Position numbers and translations under genes: made by a program. From positions 558,001-622,000 of the forward strand of contig NZ_CP023668.1 of assembly GCF_002441935.1 (NCBI RefSeq): a stretch of 64,000 nucleotides of DNA. The letters are read 5' to 3'. The notes beneath the pieces were generated by a model, which did no database searches, had not been told where the DNA came from, and was given only the letters and a program-made list of their open reading frames with translations. This document shows, piece after piece, positions 31,526-42,737 of this stretch (position 1 is its first letter; each line of letters starts with the position of its first letter). Source of the DNA: Mesoplasma lactucae ATCC 49193. GTDB taxonomy: Bacteria; Bacillota_I; Bacilli_A; Mycoplasmatales; Mycoplasmataceae.

Positions 31526-33169
31526 TTATTTTTGATTAAGATATTTAGTAACTAAATCTAAAACATCGTTTTGAGTTTCTAAACTTAAAGCTTTTTGAGC
31601 TAAGTTAAAAGTCTTAATATTGTTATATTTATCACTTAATTTTTTAACATCATTAAGTCTATTTACATCAATAGCAAAGTTATTGATTCCTAATCCCATT
31701 AAAACTATTAAGATTTCATCGTTTTCTAAAGCTTTTCCATCAATAATCAATTTTGCATTTTGATCATCAGTTTTTAAATAAACATCTTGAATAAAGTTTA
31801 AAACAACTGGACTTAAAGGTTGAAATAGATGTTGTAAATCTTGATTATCTTTATTTATTCCTAATAAATATTGAGTTAATTCATCAATATTTAAAACGAT
31901 TTCTTTAACTTCTTTTGCAATAGTTTTAATTCCATAAGCTAAAGCAGGAATGGCGAGTTCAATTGAAACTTCAACATCTTTAATTAAAGTTCCTTCTTCT
32001 TTCATAGTTTCTTTCATTTGGTCAACTTTATTTTTTAAAACAAAGAATTCTTCATTTGATGAAACGAAAGGTAAAAGAATAGTAATAATTTTTGAGCTTT
32101 GTTTTGAAGCAATTAAGATTGCTTTAATTTGATCTTCAAAAATTGATTGATCAACATAAGAAACCCTAATTCCTTTATGTGCTAATTCATCGATTTTAAC
32201 TTCTTTTGTTAATCACATTGGAATTGAATCTTGAGTAGCATTTAATAAACGAAAACTAATTTCACGAGTTTTATTATCAGTAATTAATTTTTCATAAACT
32301 TTAATTTGTTCGTTTACTGAAGGTCTTTTAGTCATGAATAATTCATTTGTATCAACAATTAAGTTATTTTGATATTTTTTTGCTTTTGTAACATCTTCAA
32401 CAAAAACATCTAAATTAATTTTTTTCATCATAAATTTAGGTTCTTTTGTTTTTATATTATTTCCTGAAACTTTTAATTTATCACTTAAAAATTTTGTGGC
32501 ATCTTTTTCATTCATTGCAGTAACAATATCGCCAGTTTTTGGGTTTAAACCAACTTTTTCTCCATATAAAAATTGGTTAAATTTATTTCCATTGCCTTCT
32601 AAAGAAATAATGGTTACATCTTGAAATAAGACTGATAAAACATCATTATTTTTTGGATGTTCTTTTGTAATAATTCCTAAAGTGTTGCTACTATTTAAAA
32701 TTTCAATTGTATATAAGTCTAAAGTATCGATTAAATAAATGCCTTCTAATGTTTCAGTTTTTGGTACAGAACCAAGTTCACGATATAAAAGTAATTCAAT
32801 TAAAGAAATTAATTCAGCTTGGTTTTTGATTTTTTCATCATTTACATCTTTAAACATTCCTCTAAACTTTTCAGAAGTTTTTTGAATTGCAGTTGAAGCT
32901 GAAATTTTATTTTTCTTAATTGCTTTTTTAATGTCGTTTGAATAAGTAGGATCTTCAACTAACATTAATGCGTCATGATATTCACCATTCCCAGTTTCAT
33001 TAATACGATTTCATAGAGTGTTTTTTACATTATCAATTGCTTGAATGAATTTATCAATTTCTGTTTTATCACATGATTCAGTTTCTTCAATAATTATTGG
33101 TTTTCTGAATAAAAGTTTCCCATAAACATTATTTTCACCTTGGATTGTTTTTCCTTGGATTTTTTCCAT
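31526..33169 (-). CDS. Degenerate PTS Enzyme I homologue (active-site residues absent)
   Basis: The 547-residue order and spacing follow phosphoenolpyruvate-protein phosphotransferase (PtsI). IRVSYVDQSIFEDQIKAILIAS matches the barrel segment near the start of the C-terminal half. LTQYLLGINKDNQDLQHLFQPLSPVVL matches the region after the PEP site (split here: LTQYLLGINKDN, then DLQHLFQPLSPVV). The histidine motif GGxTSHxAI is replaced by KEHPKNNDV, with Asp at about the His position. The TLDIGGDK arginine/lysine region reads LLNATQDSI, and the catalytic Cys motif GMCGE is missing. It should not transfer phosphate. The reading frame is intact, the ribosome site good (AGGAGA), and it lies beside ptsH. 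An intact ptsI must be elsewhere. Confidence 0.8.
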
Positions 33170-33249
33170 ATAACATATCTCCTTTTAAAATTGTCGCTAT
33201 TTAAAACTATTGTATCATTCCAAAACACCGTTTTAACTAGCCCAATAAA

Positions 33250-33274
33250 AAATGCTCCCCTCAAGAGAGCATTT
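33250..33274 (-). terminator. Terminator after ptsH
   Basis: Perfect 8-bp stem AAATGCTC/GAGCATTT with a 9-base loop, followed on the minus strand by TTTTATTG. It separates ptsH from the Enzyme I-like gene. Confidence 0.85.
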
Positions 33275-33313
33275 GATTATCTTATTTTTATTCACTAAAA
33301 AGTCTAATCAAAA

Positions 33314-33589
33314 TTAAGCAGCAATTAACCCTGATTCTTGCATTACTTTTTTAATTCCATCGCAAGCTTCGTTTGCGTCTGGACCATCAGCTTCAATAGT
33401 AACTTCATCACCTGATTTAACAGCCATTGCCATTACGTTCATGATTGATTTTAAGTTTCCTTGTTTTCCATTTGCAAAAATTTTGATGTCTGATTTGTAT
33501 TTTGAAGCTTCTTTAGCTAATTGTGAAGTTGGTCTTGCGTGTAAACCTACTTTATCAATAATAGTTGCAGTAAATTTTTGTTGTGCCAT
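33314..33589 (-). CDS. ptsH: PTS phosphocarrier protein HPr
   Basis: Small cytosolic phosphocarrier between Enzyme I and the sugar-specific EIIA proteins. The phosphorylated histidine is His17 in VGLHARPTSQLA. The regulatory serine is kept at Ser48 in NLKSIMNVM, so control by HPr kinase is possible. At 91 residues it is typical. ATG 33589 has GGAGATT about 8 bases upstream. It is monocistronic, with its own terminator. Its neighbour is a catalytically degraded Enzyme I rather than a working one. Confidence 0.97.
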   Translation of the reverse strand: MAQQKFTATIIDKVGLHARPTSQLAKEASKYKSDIKIFANGKQGNLKSIMNVMAMAVKSGDEVTIEADGPDANEACDGIKKVMQESGLIAA

Positions 33590-33680
33590 ATTATAAATCT
33601 CCATTTCTTTAAAGTGTTTTTCCTACTTATATTTTAACCCATTATAGTTAAAAATCTAACATTGAAAATGTTTTTAGAAA

Positions 33681-35855
33681 CTATTGTGATTTTTTAATTG
33701 CAGATGATGATGAAGGAATAACTCTAACACCATAACTTGGATTGTTAAAAGCAATTTGAATTTGGTCTCCTTCAACAAGTTTTACAACTACACCTGACCC
33801 AAACATTATATGTTCCACAATGTCACCTTTTTGATATCCTTCAGAGCTTGTTGTAGCTCTATTAGGTTCTTCACTTTTTCTGGGTTTTACAAACTCACTA
33901 TTCAATGAAGTTCCTATAGACTTTTCAAGATTATAGAATTTTGGATCTAATTCTTTTAAGAATTTTGAAGCCCCTAAATTTTGATTAGCAATAAATGAAA
34001 ATTCACCTTGAACGTATGTTAAATATAATAGTTCTTCAGCTCTAGTCATTCCGACATAAAGAGCTCTACGTTCTTCTTCTAATTGATTTTCGTCTAATGC
34101 AGAACGTTTTGATGGGAAAATGCCAGTACTTAATCCTGAAACGAAAACAACCTTATTTTCTAAACCTTTTGAAGCGTGAACTGTTAATAAAGTTACTTTA
34201 TTAACGACTTCTTCATCAACATCTCCGCCTAATGATTCTTCTTGTAAGAAAGCCATTAGTTTATTTTCTTCATCATAGAATTCAGGGTCAAAATTATCAT
34301 CAAATCTTTTTAGTTGGTCATAAAAAGCTTCAATGTATTCTTGATCTTCTTCATTTTTAGAAAGCAGCTTAATTCTCTCTTCAAAACCAGATTCTTTTAA
34401 TAAATATTTAAGAATATTTACTGGCGCGTCATTATTATTAAATTTTTGTTTACCTTTTTGAAGAATTTCACCAAGTGGTCTTAAATATTTACTAATTTTT
34501 TCTGCATCATCCATATGGTCAGTTAATAATGTAAACATTGACATGCCATTAGCATTTGCATAATTTAATGTTTTCTCTATAGTCACATCTCCAACTTTTG
34601 GAGTGTTTTTTAAAATTCTTTCTACAGAAATATTATCTTCCAAAGCTATAGCTCTTAAGAAAGCTGTAGCATCTTTAATTACTTTACGATCGCGGAATCT
34701 AATTCCACCAATTAATTGATACGGAATATGTCTACTTTCTAAAGCATGTTCAAATTCTCTTGATCAAGCATTCATTCTATATAAAATAAAGAAATCACTA
34801 TAGTCGTATTTACCTGTTTTTACTAATTTTTGAATTTCTTTGGCTACATATTCAGCTTCACCCTGTTGCGTAATTGATTCATGAACTATAACTTTTTCTC
34901 CATTAACATCAGTTTCTAGTTCTTTTTTTTGTCTATTGGTATTGTGACTAATAAAATCGTTGGAAATATCAAGGATTTGTTTTGTTGAACGATAATTTCT
35001 ATCAAGAACAATGGTTTTCGCTTCTTTATAGGTACGTTCAAAGTTAAGAATAATATCAACCTTGGCACCACGTCATGTATAAATCGTTTGGTCGGGGTCT
35101 CCAACAACTGTTAGGTTTTTAGTTTTTGATGTTAACATTTGAATCAATTCGAATTGAAGTTGGTTTGTATCTTGAAATTCATCAACCATTACATACTCAA
35201 ATTTTGAAGCTCATTTGTCTCTAATTTGTTGATTAGACTCAAATAAGTCATAAGTTTTTAATTGTAAATCATTGAAGTCAACATAATTATTTTCATCAAG
35301 GTATTTTTGATATTCTCTATAAACTAATGCATAGTCTTTTTCTTCTGGTCTAACCGAATATTCAATTGCTTTGTCAGGGGTTAAAAAATTGTTCTTTCAA
35401 TTTTCTATAGAAGTTAAGGCTTTTTTCTCAGCTTTTGAATAGCCTTTTTTATCTATGCCATTATCTTTCATAATTTTTCTGACTATAGTTTTTTGATCAG
35501 CAGTATCAATAATAGAAAAATTCTTTTGTAGTCCTATAGCTGTACCATCTTCTCTTAGAACTCTATAGCAAAAGGAATGAAATGTAGAAATAAAAGGGTT
35601 AATTCTTCTATCGTTACCTAGCATTCCTTCTACACGATTTCTCATTTCAGCAGCAGCTTTATTTGTAAAAGTTAAGGCTATAATCTTGTAGCTGGGAACT
35701 TTTAACTCTTCAACTAAATAGGCTATTTTTGTAGTGATAACTTTTGTTTTACCTGAACCAGCTCCAGCTATGATTCTTAAAGGGCCATCATTATATACAA
35801 CTGCACTTAATTGCTTTGCGTTTAACGAATCAAGTTGTTTTTGTAATTCATTCAT
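33681..35855 (-). CDS. pcrA: ATP-dependent DNA helicase PcrA/UvrD
   Basis: A superfamily 1 3'-5' helicase for repair and for clearing replication blocks. Walker A is GAGSGKT (residues 31-37), motif Ia is [15 protein letters not shown], motif V is [17 protein letters not shown], and motif VI is [15 protein letters not shown]. The C-terminal tail ends with a small domain ([15 protein letters not shown]), as in PcrA. At 724 residues it is full length. ATG 35855 follows GAGGAG at 5-6 bases; the longer frame start (MTKTMMIEEIK) lies within the preceding RDD gene and is less likely. Several TGA codons are read as Trp. Confidence 0.96.
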
Positions 35856-35856
35856 T

Positions 35857-36762
35857 TTAATCTCCTCAATCATCATTGTCTTTGTCATTATGATGTTCTA
35901 TTTCTTCGATTTTTGTTTTAGAAGTTATCTTTTTAGAATCGGTAGGTTTTACATCTAAGTCATCTAAGTTAATAGTTTTTTCATAGTCAACTTTTTCTTT
36001 TGTTTTAACTTCAGTTACCAATCCATTGTCAAAATTACCTGGCATATCAGTTAAAGCAACGTGATGGTCTCCTCTGTCAAGGACTTCTTTTTTAGTAACT
36101 TTTGTTTTAACAGTTCCAACAGGATTTTTATAAACATCAAATAACTTAAATTTTATATCTAAACCCGATTGATGGTTCGGTTGAACCTTTATTGAAACAC
36201 ATAGGAAAACAAATCATAAGAAGTAAAATACATAACCTAATTGATAAATAATCATAGCTCCGACATTAACAGAACCTTTAGCGTTTCTATCAGCATCTGT
36301 AGATGGTGCTGATTCTTTCATTACGACTATAGCTACAATAAAGAAAATTAAGGCTACAGCTCAAGGAATCAATAAAAAATAAGATTCTCTGGCTATAAGC
36401 ATATATCATTTTGGTTTATGATTTCCTGCTATACCATCTTGTCTCTTAAGCCTAATTCCAAACATTAATTTTCCTAATGTATTACCATTGCAACACATTG
36501 GAATAACCATAAAATAAATAATTATAGCTACTAAACCGACACTTAAATTTATAACAGTTGGCAATCATTCTTGTGATTCATAAACATATTGTCCAGTGAT
36601 CCCAGAAGCTACAAATCCGGGAATAGCAGATAAGATTATATCAACACATCTGCATCAAAAGATTCTTCAAACGTTTGCTAAAGCATATGTTTCATCTTTA
36701 TTCTGTTCTTTATTAACATTTGTTGAAACGCTATTATCTATTTTATTAATTTCGTTCTTCAT
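35857..36762 (-). CDS. RDD-family membrane protein
   Basis: A 301-residue protein. The N-terminal 30 residues are hydrophilic. The RDD-like domain begins WRIFWCRCVDIILSAIPGFV, with NTLGKLMFGIRLKRQDG after the second span and about four hydrophobic segments in all. The C-terminal ~110 residues are cytoplasmic and charged (VYKNPVGTVKTKVTKKEVLD onward). Function is unknown for the family; transport roles have been suggested. Its stop codon is one base before the pcrA start, and the pcrA ribosome site lies inside it, so the two are coupled. TGA-Trp codons are frequent. Confidence 0.85.
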
Positions 36763-36886
36763 ATTAACTTCTCTCATAACTTCTTTTAGAGATAAAAAAT
36801 ATCTCTAAAATATATTCTTTAAATTAATTTTACACTATTCAGATTTTTAAATCTTACACCTTTATTAACTAGAAAATGGAAAATAA

Positions 36887-36906
36887 AAATAGGCTTTAGC
36901 CTATTT
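36887..36906 (-). terminator. Terminator after asnS
   Basis: Perfect 9-bp stem AAATAGGCT/AGCCTATTT, followed on the minus strand by TTTTATTTT. It lies nine bases beyond the asnS stop. Confidence 0.85.
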
Positions 36907-36914
36907 AATTATTA

Positions 36915-38282
36915 TTAGAATAATAAGTTTTTTGGTGTTCTTGGGTAAGGAATAACATCTCTAATGTTTGTCATACCAGTAATGTACATAATTAAACGTT
37001 CAAATCCAAGTCCAAATCCAGCAGATTTATAATATCCATATTGACGTAATTGAATGTATCAATCAAGTTCTGTTGGATCAATTCCCATTTGTTCACAACG
37101 TTTCATTAGTTTATCAAAACTTCCTTCACGTTCTGATCCACCTACTAGTTCTCCAATTCCAGGAACCAATAAGTCAACTGCAGCAACAGTTTTTTCATCA
37201 GGATTTAATTTCATATAGAAAGCTTTAATATCTTTAGGATAATTTGTTACAAATGTTGGAGCTTTATTAATTACTTCACATAAGTAGCGTTCATGTTCTG
37301 TTCCTAAATCCAAACCAAAGTGAATATCATTGTTTTCAAAGTTAACTTCTTTGTTATCAACTGCTTTTTTAAGCATTTCAATTACTTGTTCATAAGTATT
37401 AACGACATATTTTTCAGTTGAAAGTTTTTCCAGCTTTTGAACTAGACCTTTTTCAACATTTTCATCTAAAAATTCTAATTCTTCTTTGGCATTTTCTAAT
37501 ACATCTTTGAAAATGTATTTTAACATTGCTTCAATTAATTCAATATTATCTTCTAAAGTATTAAAAGCAACTTCTGGTTCAATCATTCAAAATTCACTTG
37601 CGTGTCTAGAAGTAAATGATTGTTCAGCTCTGAAAGTAGGACCGAATGTATAAACTTTTTTAAATGCTTGAGCAAAAGCTTCTGCATTTAATTGTCCAGA
37701 AACAGTTAATGAAGCCTTTTTATTAAAGAAGTCAGTTGTTAATGGATTATTTTTAGAATCATAAGTAATAACTCCAAATTCTTCTCCAGCACCTTCAGCA
37801 TCGTTTGATGTAATAATTGGTGTATTAACATAAACAAAGTTTTGTGATTGGAAGAATTTGTGAATAGCAAAGGCTGCTATACTTCTGATTTTAAATACTG
37901 CATTAAAAGTTTTAGTTCTAGCTCTTAATTGAGCAATTTCACGTAAGTATTCTAATGAGTGTTCTTTTTTTTGTAGCGGGTATGCTTCAATTGCTTCATC
38001 TAAACATTCAATACTTGTAGCTTGAATTTCAAATGGTTGAGGACGGTCAGGTGTTAAATGAATTGTTCCTTGAATTTCAACAATTGACCCAACTCTAATT
38101 TTTGATGCTTCTTCATAATTTTTTAAATCATCTTTATAGACAATTTGCGCATCATTCATTGTAGTTCCATCATTCACTACCAAGAATGAAACTTTTTTAC
38201 CAGCACGATTTGAACGTACTCTTCCTAAAAAAGTAACTTTATCTCCCTCTTGTGGTTTAATATATAACTCTCTAATATCCAT
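36915..38282 (-). CDS. asnS: Asparaginyl-tRNA synthetase
   Basis: Class IIb aminoacyl-tRNA synthetase charging tRNA-Asn (gene at 18066-18141). The N-terminal OB-fold anticodon domain includes [20 protein letters not shown]. Class II motif 2 is [20 protein letters not shown] and motif 3 is [15 protein letters not shown]. The sequence ends [15 protein letters not shown]. The 455 residues fit. ATG 38282 has AAGGAGA eight bases upstream. Its presence suggests the GatCAB complex mainly serves Gln-tRNA formation. Two TGA codons are read as Trp. Confidence 0.97.
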
Positions 38283-38295
38283 AATTTATTTCTCC

Positions 38296-39531
38296 TTAAG
38301 ATTGGTGTACAAATGTAATTAACTCGTTTGATTCTTCACCAGATTTAGCAATATCTTCATCTGTTAATTGCATTGATTTAATCACTTCTTCAGTTAGTTT
38401 ATCATCGCCTATGATTACGTTTTCAAAATCGATGATTTCTCTCATATTTTTTTTGAAGTGATCTTTGAAAATAAGACGTGATTGTGAAAAATCATAAATC
38501 ACGATTTTATCTTTATTTTCTGATTGTTTAAAAAACTCTCTATCAATAATTAATTCATATGAGTCTTTTGCAGGTACCAACGTATTAATTGATGAGTTGG
38601 TATAGAAAAATGGTACATACTTCAAAGTATTCTTCTTCTGATTTAATTTTACAAGTAAATTGTTTTCTTTTAAATCAACATGCTCTTCTTTTTTAGCAGC
38701 TTTCATGATTTTATGAACTCTTTTTGCTGTTTGTTTAACAAATGGTGTTTCATAAATGTATCGTCATTTTCTTCGTTGGTTAATAATTAAACTTTCAACT
38801 GAGTGATAAGTTGATTCACAAACTGAAAATTTAACATTGCTACTAATAAACAAATCATTATTTTCAATAAATAAATTATTAATAGTGTAAGCTCCTAAAC
38901 CAACACCCATTAAACCAATGTAGTCAGGATGTTTATTTTCGACTAATCATTCTAACGCTGATTTAGTGTCAATTGTTTCAAGTTGCCCTAAAGTAATTGG
39001 TTGTTCTTCTTTGTTGTCCCCATGATTTCTGAAGTCAAATGAAAGAATGTTGTAACCTAATTCAATAAATGGTTTTGCGAAGAATAAAGCTCAATATTTA
39101 TTTTGACCAAAATCATGAGTAGATATAATTCATTTATTTGATGTTTTATTTGAAATGTATTGTAGTCCATTCAAAGTGATTCCATCATTTGAATAAAATC
39201 TAAACGGAATAATATTATTGGTTTGCGAAATAACCATGTCTGGTTGTTTAAAGAAATCAATCATCAAACGATTCATTTTCGGAATTGATGTATTTTTAAA
39301 TTTATCGTTATATCGCATAGGAATACTATTATCGACATAAAGTTTATTTATGAAGTCTTCTAAAGTTTTAGATTTAATAAATGGATTTTTAGAATTATCA
39401 ATTCTATCATCAATTATCTTTTCTTCTTTTCTTTTAGAATCAGTTACTCCTGGTTCATTTAAGCTTTGATCTAATTTGTCTGCTTTTTTATTAGACTTTT
39501 TGTCTTTGTATTCTGTTTTTTGTTTAGCCAT
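38296..39531 (-). CDS. Alpha/beta-hydrolase-fold protein lacking a catalytic triad
   Basis: A 411-residue protein. About 90 charged N-terminal residues precede a fold with the order of serine hydrolases of the FrsA/BAAT type. PFRFYSNDGITLNG and WIISTHDFGQNKYW (oxyanion region) are followed by LSFDFRNHGDNKEEQP. The nucleophile elbow, usually GxSxG, is GVGLG with Gly211 in place of serine. The acid region reads FFYTNSSINTLVP and the usual His site FSQSRLIF. All three catalytic positions therefore appear lost. The frame is intact and well expressed-looking (ribosome site AAAGGG). It lies 14 bases before asnS, downstream of the RpiR regulator. Confidence 0.82.
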
Positions 39532-39567
39532 GATTATGAACCCTTTCTATTTTTTGAAAGTATTTTT

Positions 39568-40362
39568 TTAATACCCGTGTTCATCTTTTGTATTAACGAA
39601 ATGATAAATTAACAAGTCATTAAAATATAAGAAAGGTATGTTTTTGGAAAGATAAGTAGCATTCTTTTTCTTTGGGTCGCCATAAGTTGTAATCAATGTA
39701 TGAATTGAATCTGAAAGTCTTGATATAGGTGTAGCAGCTATACGAGCAGAAATTAGAATAATGTTTGCACCTTTATCTTTAATTGTAGCCATGATTTTTT
39801 GAAGTTTTTCACCATTACTTACCATACTATAAAAAATAAATAAATCTCCATTTCTTGCATGATCAGCACGATTTTGAATTGTTTGCGAGTCATTGTTAAC
39901 TAAATAAACATCAGCGTTTTGTCCTACGAGAAAACTTTCTAATTCTTCAGCCGGATTCATCAATTCATTTTCTCAATAACTAATAAAAATTCGTCGTGAT
40001 TTTCTAATAAGAGTAAGTGTCTTATTAATATTTTTTTTGTCAATTACAGAATGATTTTGACGAATTAATTGAATCAAATCTTCAGCTACTAACTCATCAT
40101 TATTAGCAATATCCATTTTTGCGTTTTCTGCATCAGTTGTAAGTGCTAGTATAAAATCTCTATACCCATGAATTCCAATTTTTTGAAGTAAGCCATAGAT
40201 GGCACTATACCCAGTTCCAGCTTCTTGAGCCAGACGTTCGATTTTCATTTCGTTACTTACAATTGCTTGCAAATTATCACGAATATATTTAACTATCTGT
40301 TTCTCACGATGTGTCAGTTTTTTTTCGTCAATCATTGCGAGTTTTCCAAAAAATGATTTCAT
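39568..40362 (-). CDS. RpiR/MurR-family transcriptional regulator
   Basis: A 264-residue DNA-binding regulator. The N-terminal helix-turn-helix of the RpiR family is visible: LTHREKQIVKYIRDNLQAIV, followed by IERLAQEAGTGYSAIYGLLQ and KIGIHGYRDFILAL. The C-terminal SIS domain, which binds sugar phosphates, spans about residues 105-250 (TLTLIRKSRRIFIS, GDLFIFYSMVSNGEKLQKI). One TGA is read as Trp. It is followed at 37 bases by the hydrolase-like gene. Effector and targets are unknown. Confidence 0.88.
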
Positions 40363-40400
40363 TTACAAGCTTCCTTATACTATTTTTAATTATCTTAATT

Positions 40401-41381
<981 letters not shown>

Positions 41382-41389
41382 CTACGCAA

Positions 41390-41415
41390 AGAAACCATGC
41401 CTGAGCACGGTTTCT
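41390..41415 (-). terminator. Hairpin between the coiled-coil gene and tsaD
   Basis: An 11-bp stem (AGAAACCGTGC / GCATGGTTTCT) with one mismatch overlaps the stop at 41414. The following U-run is short (TTTCTTTG), so it may be an attenuator or RNA-stability element rather than a full terminator. Confidence 0.5.
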
Positions 41416-42067
41416 AGATTTCTTTTTCATTAAATTCTAGTTCTTTTAAAAGTTTATCAAAATCTTTTGATGCGCCCTTCATATATTTAGCAAGAATTTC
41501 TTGTCTTTTTTTAGCATACTTCACTTGAATTTCATCCATTTTTTTAACGTGCGGATTATTTACAAAGTCCATTTGTACTTTATTTCTGTTTTCAGCATAT
41601 TGTTTAGAATATTCATCAACCTTTTTTTCATCTTCTGGAGATAAAGGCAATTTTAGAGATTTAGCAAATTTTTCTCTTTCGTCATTTAACTTTTTAAGTT
41701 CTTTGCTAGTTTCTTCTAATTCTTTAGATAATTCTTTGTCAGTATATTTATAAAATGATTGTGCTGTTTTACCAATTTTTTCTCAATTTTCATTAATCTT
41801 ATTAATTCTTTTGGTAATTGTATTTAAAATTTCTTTATTTGCAGCATTTGATTTCCCTGGTTTGTAATAAATTTGGAACATTTCGTTTCCAGGTCTATAA
41901 ACTAGAGAATATTTTTCTTCTAAGTCACTTAACATGTCTTGTCAAAATAGAGCTTCAATTTCACTATTATCAGTTGCCTTTAATAAAGCTTCATAGTTTT
42001 GCTCTTTTGTTTGTTTTAAATTAGTAGACCCTTTGGGTAAAGGTCTAATTGCAGCATTGCTTTTCAT
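41414..42067 (-). CDS. Coiled-coil protein of unknown function
   Basis: A 217-residue soluble, highly charged protein, predicted almost entirely alpha-helical. Heptad-like Lys/Glu stretches include LSKELEETSKELKKLNDERE and KYAKKRQEILAKYMKGASK. No signal peptide or membrane span is present. I do not recognise a family. ATG 42067 follows GGTGAAAAC, a modest ribosome site. It precedes tsaD in the same direction. Two TGA codons are read as Trp. Confidence 0.82.
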
Positions 42068-42095
42068 GTTTTCACCATTTCTCTATTGTACTTTT

Positions 42096-42101
42096 ATTAT
42101 A
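42096..42101 (-). promoter_or_regulatory. Extended -10 promoter for the coiled-coil gene
   Basis: The minus strand reads TGGTATAAT about 29 bases upstream of the 42067 start, an extended -10 (TGnTATAAT). No good -35 is visible. Confidence 0.6.
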
Positions 42102-42133
42102 CCAAACAGGCTTTTTAGAAACTATTAATAATA

Positions 42134-42139
42134 TATAAT
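42134..42139 (+). promoter_or_regulatory. -10 element for the plus-strand membrane protein
   Basis: TATAAT 37 bases upstream of ATG 42176 on the plus strand. The -35 region is poor. It is arranged divergently with the element at 42096. Confidence 0.5.
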
Positions 42140-42175
42140 AAACTTATTCGTGAGAAATATTAAGGGAGAAAACGT

Positions 42176-42697
42176 ATGGATTTTAATATATTTAAAAAAG
42201 ATCTTCGTAAAACCAACATAATTACAGCAATAATTTCATTATTTCTACTACTTGTAGGGATAATAATTGTCTTAAGTTTGAAAGATATCGATACAAAAAC
42301 AGTAAAAATTCCTATCACTATATTAATAGTTTTGAATTATGTTTTTGTTGCAATGGTCATTTGATTGTTGAATAAAACAAAATATTACGTTTCAGGAGTT
42401 TATCTGTTTATTACTTATAAATTCCAAGAAGGAAATGAAATTATTAGAAGAAGTAGATTCGAAGTAAATTGGAAAGCTCATCTATGACTTTTATTTATAG
42501 CTATAGTCCTATTTTTTATAGAAATCACTGCTACAATGAGTGCCTATGATAATAATTGAGTTGAAACTGCAAAACATAATTGATGAATAGTTTTAATCTT
42601 ATTTGCTACAAATATAGCTATAGCTGAATTTAGTTTCTACTTTAATGTTCATCTATTTAATAACGACTATGAAATTATGAAACAATTATCTAAATAA
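42176..42697 (+). CDS. Small integral membrane protein of unknown function
   Basis: A 173-residue protein with four clear hydrophobic segments: IITAIISLFLLLVGIIIVL, ITILIVLNYVFVAMVIWLL, HLWLLFIAIVLFFIEITA and WWIVLILFATNIAIAEFSF. Short charged loops lie between them. No family was recognised. The ribosome site is AAGGGAG seven bases upstream of ATG. It is one of two protein genes on the plus strand, alone between its own promoter and a bidirectional terminator. Several Trp codons are TGA. Confidence 0.82.
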
Positions 42698-42700
42698 ATA

Positions 42701-42726
42701 AAAAATCCTGCTATAAACAGGATTTT
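42701..42726. terminator. Bidirectional terminator
   Basis: Perfect 10-bp stem AAAAATCCTG/CAGGATTTTT with a 6-7 base loop and T-runs on both strands. It serves the convergent genes at 42176-42697 and 42738-44531. Confidence 0.9.
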
Positions 42727-42737
42727 TTTGTACTTAA

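Noticed and set aside
35856-35888. Upstream start for pcrA (MTKTMMIEEIK)
   Set aside because: The start at 35855 has an ideal GAGGAG site, while the longer one lies within the RDD gene without one.
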